Part shown: positions 56,897 through 64,000 of the stretch, in pieces
Position numbering within the stretch: position 1 is the first letter of the stretch
Layout of the letters: every line of letters begins with the position of its first letter
Assembly: GCF_000412675.1 (NCBI RefSeq)
Contig: NC_021505.1
Span: 3,528,501 to 3,592,500 of the forward strand
Source: Pseudomonas putida NBRC 14164
GTDB lineage: Bacteria > Pseudomonadota > Gammaproteobacteria > Pseudomonadales > Pseudomonadaceae
DNA: 64,000 bases
Reading direction: 5' to 3'
Position numbers and translations under genes: made by a program
The notes under the pieces: model-generated
The model's input: the letters and a program-made list of their open reading frames with translations, nothing else
Databases searched by the model: none
What the model was told of the DNA's origin: nothing

Positions 56897-58567
56897 TCAA
56901 TGCTCCTGCAGCAACTGGCTCAATACAGCGCGCAATTTCCCAGGCTTGACCGGTTTGTTCAAAAGCGGCGCCCCCAGTTTCTGCAAGCCCCGCCGGCATT
57001 GATCGCTGCGGTCGGCGGTGATGATCACCGCCGGTATGGCAACCGCAAAATGCTCACGCAAATACCTGACCACCTCGCAACCCACCACGCCATGGTCCAG
57101 GTGGTAGTCGGCCAGGATCAGTTCCGGGGCCTGCCCCTGCAAGGCCAGCAAGGCACCTGCCTGGTCGGTCGCGGTCACCACTTCGCAGCCCCACTGCCCA
57201 AGCAGCGCGCCCATGCTCTCGAGGATGCTCACTTCATTGTCCAGTACCAACAGGCGGCGGCCCGGTAGCGGGTTGCCGACGCTTGGCAACGGCACGGCCT
57301 GGTGAGCGGCCAGCGGCACCTCTTTACCCAGCGGAACCTCGATGCTGAACACCGAGCCACGCCCCGGCCACGAACGTACCTCAATCCGGTAGCCGAGAAT
57401 CTTGGCAATCCGCTCGACGATGGCCAACCCCAGCCCCACGCCCTTGCGGTCCGCTGCGCGGCCGACATCCAGTTGGTTGAACTCAAGAAAGATCGCCTGT
57501 AACCGGTCTTCGGCAATACCCCGCCCGGTATCCCACACTTCCAGCCGCAAATGACCACCCCGGCGCCTTGCCCCCAGCAAGATCCGGCCTTCGTCGGTGT
57601 AGCGGCAGGCGTTGCTGAGGAAGTTGCGCAGGATACGTGTCATCAGCCGCAGGTCAGTGCTGATGGCACAGTCCGGGATGCGCGCATGCAGCTTGAGGCC
57701 TTCCGCATCGGCCACCGAGCGGAACTCCGAGACCAGTGGTGCGAACAACTCGTCGAGGCGGTACACGGCCACGTCCGGCTTCACCGCTGCCTGGTCGAGC
57801 CGGGAAATGTCCAGCAGGTCGGTCAGCAAGTCTTCGGCGCCCTCAAGGGCCTGGTGGGTACGCTCCACCAGCACGTGCTCGGCCTCTGGCAATGGCCGCT
57901 CGCGCAAGGTGGAGATCAGCAGGCGGGCGGCGTTCAGCGGTTGCAGCAGGTCATGGCTGGCGGCGGCCAGGTATTTGTCCTTGCTGCGGTTGGCAGCTTC
58001 TGCAGCATCGCGGGCCTCCAGCAATTCATCGGTACGCGCAGCAACCCGTTGCTCCAGCTCGTCATTGAGCTGTTGCAGGCGTTGCTGGGCCAGCTTGCGT
58101 TCGGTGATGTCGGCGACAAAACCCTCCACCAGCCCCTCCTGCCCGGGCTTGAGCAGCAGGTTCATCAGCACATCGAGGTGGCTGCCGTCCTTGCGCCGCA
58201 AGCGGGTTTCATAGCCGTGCAGGCTGCGCTCACGGGCGAGGATCGCGGTAATCGCCTGCAACTCCTCGGCACCGCCGTCGAACAGGTTGGCGGCCAGGTC
58301 CGTCAGGGAAAACAGCACCGCTTGCGGGTCGTCGTAGCCCAGCATGCGCGCCAGCGCCGGATTGGCGGCACGCATGCCGTCCTGCAGGCTAGCCTGGAAA
58401 ATCCCGTGCACGGCATTTTCGAACAGCCACTTGTAGCGGTTGCGCTCGGCCTCCAGCTCGTCCAGGCGGGCGGAAAGCTCCGGGTAATGGCTTTTGCGTG
58501 CCGAGTGGTCGCCCAGCCCCAACAGCCCGGCCAGTGCCCGCTGCTGCTCGTCAGAGGGCCTCGCCAT
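56897..58567 (-). CDS. ercS: Hybrid sensor histidine kinase (ErcS-like)
   Basis: The 556-residue soluble hybrid kinase has a PAS domain (about 45-170, 'RNRYKWLFENAVHGIFQASLQDGMRAANPALARMLGYDD'), a coiled coil, HisKA 'KYLAAASHDLLQPLNAARLLIST' (phospho-His), an ATPase domain with 'NFLSNACRYTDEG', 'VWDTGRGIAED' and 'KGVGLGLAIVERI', and a C-terminal receiver with Asp in 'PELILADYHLDHG'. No transmembrane segment. It overlaps the ercA stop by 17 bases. The gene order with ercA, pqqA and pedH matches the ethanol-oxidation regulatory locus of pseudomonads, where ErcS takes part in the ErbR/ExaDE-type cascade. Confidence 0.87.
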   Translation of the reverse strand: MARPSDEQQRALAGLLGLGDHSARKSHYPELSARLDELEAERNRYKWLFENAVHGIFQASLQDGMRAANPALARMLGYDDPQAVLFSLTDLAANLFDGGAEELQAITAILARERSLHGYETRLRRKDGSHLDVLMNLLLKPGQEGLVEGFVADITERKLAQQRLQQLNDELEQRVAARTDELLEARDAAEAANRSKDKYLAAASHDLLQPLNAARLLISTLRERPLPEAEHVLVERTHQALEGAEDLLTDLLDISRLDQAAVKPDVAVYRLDELFAPLVSEFRSVADAEGLKLHARIPDCAISTDLRLMTRILRNFLSNACRYTDEGRILLGARRRGGHLRLEVWDTGRGIAEDRLQAIFLEFNQLDVGRAADRKGVGLGLAIVERIAKILGYRIEVRSWPGRGSVFSIEVPLGKEVPLAAHQAVPLPSVGNPLPGRRLLVLDNEVSILESMGALLGQWGCEVVTATDQAGALLALQGQAPELILADYHLDHGVVGCEVVRYLREHFAVAIPAVIITADRSDQCRRGLQKLGAPLLNKPVKPGKLRAVLSQLLQEH

Positions 58568-59714
58568 AAACGACCTCGACATCACGCTGGCTCGACGCAC
58601 GGGGGTTGGTGAGGATGCACGGGTCATCCATCGCATGTTGCGACAGGAACGGAATGTCCGCGGTGCGCACCCCATGCAGGCCCAGGGTTTCATGGAAGCC
58701 GATGGCGTGCTTCAGGGCAATCAGGTGCTCCACCAGGCGCCCGCAGATCTGCCGGTGGTTGAGGCCGCGGCAATCAATACCGAACACCTCGGCAATCACC
58801 TTGAAGCGCTCTGGCGCCGAGCTGTAGTTGAACGCCACCACGTGCTCCACCAGCACCGCGTTGCACAAGCCATGGGGCAAGTCGAGGAAGCCGCCCAGGC
58901 TGTGGGACATGGCGTGAACCGCGCCCAGAATCGCGTTGGAGAACGCCAGCCCCGCCTGCATGCTGCCCAGCATGATCTTCTCGCGCAGGGCGATATCGGT
59001 GGGGTTGGCGATCATCTCCACCAGGTTGCCGTTGATCAGGCGCATGGCTTCCAGCGCATGGGGGTCGGTCAGCGGGCCGTGGCCGGTGGAAACAAAGGCT
59101 TCAATGGCATGCACCAGCGCATCGATACCGGTGCAGGCCGACAGGAACGGGTCCATGCTCAGGGTAGTTTGCGGGTCGATCAGCGACACGTCCGGCACCA
59201 CCGCCTTGCTGACGATGGAGAACTTCATGCGTTCCTGCTGGTTGGAGATGATCACGAACTGCGAAACGTCCGCCGAGGTGCCGGCCGTGGTCGGGATCAG
59301 GATCAGCGGCGGGCTGGGCACGCGGATCATGTCCACGCCTTCGAATTCGAGGATGCTGCGCCCGTGGGCCACCACGATACCGATGGCCTTGCCGCAATCC
59401 ATCGGGCTGCCGCCGCCGACGGCGACGATCACATCGCAGTGGTTCTGCCGATAGATCTCGGCACCCAGCATCACCTCTTCGACCCGCGGGTTGGGCGACA
59501 CGGCGGTATACAGGCAGTAATCGATGCCCTGGGCCTGCAAGCTGGCCTCCACGTCCGCCACCCAGCCGGCGGCGATCACGCCCGGGTCGCTGACCACCAG
59601 CACCTTGCGGGCACCGAAGGTTTTCGCGTAATTGGCGACGTTATGCCGGCAGCCGGCACCAAAGATGATTTCAGGCGATACGAACTTGCGAAGCGGGCTG
59701 AAACTCTGGCTCAT
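58551..59714 (-). CDS. ercA: Iron-containing alcohol dehydrogenase (ErcA/YiaY-like)
   Basis: The 387-residue group III alcohol dehydrogenase has nucleotide-binding 'VAVGGGSPMDCGKAIG', 'IPTTAGTSADVSQFVII', and metal-binding 'GIDALVHAIEAFVS', 'NAILGAVHAMSHSLGGFLDLPHGLCNAVLVEHVV' (three His plus Asp). ATG 59714 follows AGG by eight bases; the frame extends upstream without family similarity. In P. aeruginosa, ErcA is needed for regulation of ethanol oxidation, so it may act as a sensor rather than a bulk enzyme (family knowledge). Confidence 0.9.
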   Translation of the reverse strand: MSQSFSPLRKFVSPEIIFGAGCRHNVANYAKTFGARKVLVVSDPGVIAAGWVADVEASLQAQGIDYCLYTAVSPNPRVEEVMLGAEIYRQNHCDVIVAVGGGSPMDCGKAIGIVVAHGRSILEFEGVDMIRVPSPPLILIPTTAGTSADVSQFVIISNQQERMKFSIVSKAVVPDVSLIDPQTTLSMDPFLSACTGIDALVHAIEAFVSTGHGPLTDPHALEAMRLINGNLVEMIANPTDIALREKIMLGSMQAGLAFSNAILGAVHAMSHSLGGFLDLPHGLCNAVLVEHVVAFNYSSAPERFKVIAEVFGIDCRGLNHRQICGRLVEHLIALKHAIGFHETLGLHGVRTADIPFLSQHAMDDPCILTNPRASSQRDVEVVYGEAL

Positions 59715-59826
59715 TGGCAAGCCTGTTCTTATTGTTCTGGAAGGTAACCGCCAGCGTAAAGCATCCCGCAGCGAAAGCAACCAGACCAATGAGCAGCACT
59801 GGCTCAGCCACGGGCAGTCAGAGGAA

Positions 59827-59849
59827 CCGGCCACCGTAGTGATGGCCGG
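59827..59849. repeat. Stem-loop just downstream of pqqA
   Basis: CCGGCCA / TGGCCGG arms are separated by nine bases, lying nine bases past the pqqA stop. A hairpin here would hold back read-through and raise pqqA mRNA over downstream genes, as expected for a peptide precursor made in excess. Confidence 0.6.
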
Positions 59850-59857
59850 GTGGCACA

Positions 59858-59929
59858 TCAACGGTTGGCGAAATACATCGTCACTTCAAAGCCGATGCGC
59901 AGGTCGGTAAAGGCAGGTTTATTCCACAT
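59858..59929 (-). CDS. pqqA: PQQ precursor peptide PqqA
   Basis: The 23-residue peptide [23 protein letters not shown] carries the Glu15 and Tyr19 pair in the 'ExxxY' motif that PqqE crosslinks to build pyrroloquinoline quinone. GAGGA lies six bases before the ATG. No pqqBCDE genes follow, so this is a second, orphan precursor gene placed between ercA and the PQQ-dependent alcohol dehydrogenase module; KT2440 carries a similar extra copy here (from memory). It would raise PQQ supply when the alcohol dehydrogenase is induced. Confidence 0.95.
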   Translation of the reverse strand: MWNKPAFTDLRIGFEVTMYFANR

Positions 59930-60054
59930 GGGCAGTCCTCTTCTTGTGCCGGGGAGTCCGGTAGATGCATTAATGCACGGGGGGCGCCAGGGCCGAATGC
60001 TACTTTGGAAGGAACTTGCGGGATGCGTTGGTAGGGGATTTCGTTTCCTGCGCC

Positions 60055-60088
60055 GGCCTCTTCGCGGGCGAGCCCGCGAAAAGGCCGC
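60055..60088. repeat. Single REP hairpin downstream of pedI
   Basis: TTCGCGGGC-GA-GCCCGCGAA with flanking GGCCT/AGGCC makes a strong stem. It lies nine bases past the aldehyde dehydrogenase stop and probably ends its transcript before pqqA. Confidence 0.75.
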
Positions 60089-60096
60089 GCTGCGGT

Positions 60097-61617
<1,521 letters not shown>

Positions 61618-61638
61618 GCTGAGCCTCTGCGGGTCGAT

Positions 61639-61656
61639 GCCTGTCCCACGACAGGC
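61639..61656. repeat. Small hairpin upstream of pedI
   Basis: GCCTGTC-CCAC-GACAGGC, a perfect seven-pair stem, lies 21 bases upstream of the pedI start codon in the leader region. It may influence pedI mRNA or be an operator half-site pair. Confidence 0.4.
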
Positions 61657-61670
61657 GATGGACCGATGGT

Positions 61671-61715
61671 AAAAAGCCCCGCGTGCCAGGCGAATCCATC
61701 GTTGGCAGCGGGGCT
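61671..61715 (-). terminator. Rho-independent terminator of pedH
   Basis: The arms AGCCCCGC(G)TGCCA and TGGCAGCGGGGCT pair over 13 bases with one bulge. On the minus strand the stem is followed immediately by TTTTT. It begins 44 bases after the pedH stop and is the clearest intrinsic terminator in the window. Confidence 0.88.
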
Positions 61716-61758
61716 CTCGTCATTTGGTAGTAGGGCCGCTTGCCTCAGGCCCACTGCT

Positions 61759-63546
61759 TTACGGCTTGGCGCTTGCCGTTTGCTGCAGCTGCTTGGGGAG
61801 CTTGAAGGTCCAGAGCATGCCGCCCTGGTTGAAGTCCTTGACCCGCTTGGCCACTTCGCCACCCCACAGCGGTACCGCGCCGCCCCAGCCGGAGACCACC
61901 GACACGTATTGCTCGCCGTCCATTTCCCAGGTCACGGGCGAGCCAAGCACGCCGGAGCCGGTCTGGAATTCCCAGACCTTGTCGCCGGTCTTGGCGTTGA
62001 AGGCCTGCAGGAAGCCTTCCGGCGTGCCGGTGAACACCAGGTTGCCCTTGGTGGTCAGCACCCCGCCCCACAGCGGCGCGTAGTTCTTGTGCCGCCACAC
62101 TTCCTTGCCACTGATCGGGTCGATGGCACGCAGCACGCCGATGTAGTCTTCGTTGAGCGGTTTGATGGTGAAGCCGGCGCCGAGGAACGCCGCGCCTTTC
62201 TTGTAGGCGATGCCTTCGTTCCAGATGTCCATGCCCCACTCGTTGGAGGGCACGTAGAACAGCCCGGTGTCCTTGTTATAGGCCATCGGCATCCAGTTCT
62301 TGGCGCCGAGGAACGCCGGGGCGACGAACACCGAACTGCCCTTGGCTTCGCTGCCGGGTGCGCCTGGGCGGCTGGCGTCGTTGTAGATCGGCCGGCCGTC
62401 CTTGTCCAGGCCGGTGGCCCAGGTGATCTTGTCGACGAAGGGGAAGCCGCGAATGAACTTGCCGTTGGTGCGGTCCAGCACGTAGAAGAAGCCGTTGCGG
62501 TCGGCCGTGGCAGCGGCCTTGACCTCCTTGCCGCCATCCTTGTAGTTGAACGAGATCAGTTCGTTGACGCCGTCGAAGTCCCAGCCGTCATGCGGCGTGC
62601 TCTGGAAGTGCCACTTGATGGTGCCGTCGTCAGGGTTCAGCGCCAGGCGCGACGAGGAATACAGGTTGTCTCCGGGGCGCAGGTGCGAGTTCCACGGTGC
62701 CGGGTTGCCGGTCCCGAACAGGATCAGGTTGGTTTCCGGGTCGTAGTAACCGCCCAGCCAGGGCGCAGCGCCGCCGGTCTTCCACAGGTCCCCGGGCCAG
62801 GTCTTGCCCGCCTCGCCGCCGGAAATACCGTTTTCGATGGCCTTGCCGTCCTTGTACACGTAGCCCATGTGCCCTTCCACGGTGGGTCGCATCCACAGCA
62901 GCTCGCCGTTTTCCGGGTTGTAGGCCTGGATCTTGCCCACCACGCCGAACTCGCCACCGGCGACGCCGGTGATCAGCTTGCCGTTGACGATCATGGGCGC
63001 GGCGCTGATGGAATAACCTTCCTTGTGGTCGGCCACTTTCTTGCTCCAGACCACCTTGCCGGTGTCCTTGTTCAGGGCCACCAGTTTGGCGTCCAGGGTG
63101 CCGAAGAACACCAGGTCGCCGTACAGCGCCACGCCGCGGTTGATCACGTCGCAGCAGGGGCGGATGTCATCCGGCAGGCGTGCATCGTATTGCCACAGTT
63201 TCTTGCCGGTGCGCGCATCCACGGCGAACACCCGCGAGTAGGAACCGGTCAGGTACATCACCCCATCCTTGATCAGCGGCTGGGCCTGCTGGCCGCGTTG
63301 TTTTTCACCACCGAAGGAGAACGCCCAGACCGGCCGCAGTTCCTTGACGTTGTTGGCATTGAGCAGGTCCAGCGGGCTGTAGCGCTGGCCCTGCACACCC
63401 AAGCCATTGGTCACGATCTGCTGCGGGTTCTTCGGGTCCTGGAGGATTTCTTCATTGCTGACAGCGGCGTGGGCTGCACCGGCAAGCAGCATGGCGCTGA
63501 GCACCAGGCTCACGGCGAACATGGGGCGACGCGGGGATCGGGTCAT
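61759..63546 (-). CDS. pedH: PQQ-dependent alcohol dehydrogenase, lanthanide type (PedH)
   Basis: The 595-residue periplasmic quinoprotein oxidises ethanol and other short alcohols. It has a signal peptide ([27 protein letters not shown]), the adjacent-cysteine disulfide C131-C132 in '[13 protein letters not shown]', and metal ligands E199 ('GGEF'), N281 ('[10 protein letters not shown]'), D323 and D325 in 'GWDFDGVNE'. The extra Asp two residues after the catalytic Asp marks lanthanide-dependent enzymes; calcium types such as PedE/ExaA have Ser or Ala there. The numbering coincides with KT2440 PedH as I recall it. It is followed by an intrinsic terminator. Electrons probably go to a cytochrome c outside the window. 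Confidence 0.95.
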   Translation of the reverse strand: MTRSPRRPMFAVSLVLSAMLLAGAAHAAVSNEEILQDPKNPQQIVTNGLGVQGQRYSPLDLLNANNVKELRPVWAFSFGGEKQRGQQAQPLIKDGVMYLTGSYSRVFAVDARTGKKLWQYDARLPDDIRPCCDVINRGVALYGDLVFFGTLDAKLVALNKDTGKVVWSKKVADHKEGYSISAAPMIVNGKLITGVAGGEFGVVGKIQAYNPENGELLWMRPTVEGHMGYVYKDGKAIENGISGGEAGKTWPGDLWKTGGAAPWLGGYYDPETNLILFGTGNPAPWNSHLRPGDNLYSSSRLALNPDDGTIKWHFQSTPHDGWDFDGVNELISFNYKDGGKEVKAAATADRNGFFYVLDRTNGKFIRGFPFVDKITWATGLDKDGRPIYNDASRPGAPGSEAKGSSVFVAPAFLGAKNWMPMAYNKDTGLFYVPSNEWGMDIWNEGIAYKKGAAFLGAGFTIKPLNEDYIGVLRAIDPISGKEVWRHKNYAPLWGGVLTTKGNLVFTGTPEGFLQAFNAKTGDKVWEFQTGSGVLGSPVTWEMDGEQYVSVVSGWGGAVPLWGGEVAKRVKDFNQGGMLWTFKLPKQLQQTASAKP

Positions 63547-63710
63547 GACGGCTACCTTTGGTTTTTTTGTTGTGCCCGGGAAAATTTCCCGGTGTGCCGG
63601 GAATTCTTGGTTGCCGCCAGTTCGCCAACAATTGCCCGCTGTGCGGAGTTTTCTAGTTCCTTGGTACAGGGCTGCGTCCCCAAGACAAGCGCGATCCCTT
63701 GGGGATAGCG

Positions 63711-64000
63711 TCAGGGGTTGGCGTCGACCCGCTGGAGTTGTTGGCGTTCGTAGCGGGGATACAGATGGCTGACACTGCGAATCAGCTCATGACGGGTCAG
63801 GGTGATCCCGGCAAAGCGTTCAGGGATGGGGCTGCGGATCATCTCGGCCATGTCGTCGCCACGCGCCGCGCCGTCGCGCATCAGGCCATCCAGCCAGCCC
63901 AGGTAATCACGCACCTGCGCAAACGGCCGGGCATCGCTGGCCACCGGCCCGTGCCCGGGCACAAGCAGCTTCCAGGGCAAGGCTTGCAGGGTGTCCAGGT
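63711..64000 (-). CDS. Quinoprotein-relay zinc metallohydrolase, C-terminal end (5' part outside the window)
   Basis: The last 95 or so residues of a metallo-beta-lactamase-fold protein are visible: '[26 protein letters not shown]' is the family's late His motif ('PGHG'), followed by '[28 protein letters not shown]'. The frame is open to the window edge. From gene order it corresponds to the hydrolase between pedG and pedH of P. putida (annotated there as a quinoprotein relay system zinc metallohydrolase). Its exact role in PQQ-dependent oxidation is unknown. Confidence 0.8.
   Translation of the reverse strand, partial: LDTLQALPWKLLVPGHGPVASDARPFAQVRDYLGWLDGLMRDGAARGDDMAEMIRSPIPERFAGITLTRHELIRSVSHLYPRYERQQLQRVDANP

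Overview
The window looks like chromosome of a Pseudomonas putida-group bacterium. The evidence is GC-rich coding with typical pseudomonad Shine-Dalgarno sites, P. putida-type REP palindromes, and a gene order at the right end (Anbu/ATP-grasp block, ercS-ercA-pqqA-aldehyde dehydrogenase-pedH) that matches, from memory, the lanthanide-dependent ethanol oxidation region of strain KT2440. No tRNA, rRNA, CRISPR array, insertion sequence or phage gene was seen.

Layout. (1) 3-15214: the 3' end (about 4,555 codons) of a giant repetitive surface adhesin and an overlapping TolC-like outer-membrane lipoprotein. The adhesin contains an exact-period array of four 1257-bp units. (2) 15438-23124: accessory genes: a membrane protein, an AraC-type remnant joined in frame to a cupin gene, an M20 amidohydrolase with an MFS transporter, a porin, a LysR regulator, a peroxiredoxin and a small cysteine-rich protein. 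(3) 23260-32314: a glycine module. gcvH-gcvP-glyA-lipA has a near-consensus sigma54 promoter and three TyrR/GcsR-type palindromes; the sigma54 activator gene lies just upstream. The neighbouring CycA-like permease gene carries a consensus sigma54 promoter and the same three-site layout, but is interrupted by an in-frame TAG.

(4) 32693-47665: a 15-kb catabolic island with two LysR genes. One side encodes a GMC alcohol dehydrogenase, an NCS1 permease with a small overlapping membrane peptide, an aldehyde dehydrogenase and a ureohydrolase (alcohol to aldehyde to acid to amine plus urea). The other encodes an aldehyde dehydrogenase, an M19 dipeptidase, a BCCT transporter, an unrecognised 572-residue protein, a DUF3726-like protein and a RidA protein. 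Its substrate is unknown; this is the best candidate for an undescribed pathway. (5) 48100-52034: circularly permuted ATP-grasp, alpha-E, transglutaminase-like protease and Anbu, a predicted peptide-ligation/proteolysis system. (6) 52281-55788: an MFS transporter, D-serine dehydratase and its LysR regulator. (7) 55784-56881: two gene remnants between REP pairs, a deletion scar. (8) 56897-64000: hybrid kinase ErcS, Fe-alcohol dehydrogenase ErcA, a 23-codon pqqA, aldehyde dehydrogenase PedI and the PQQ dehydrogenase PedH with a lanthanide-type Asp pair, then the end of a metallo-hydrolase gene.

Metabolic theme: much of the window concerns one- and two-carbon amines and alcohols: glycine and serine, D-serine, betaine-like or guanidino compounds, and ethanol-type alcohols, each with its own transporter and regulator.
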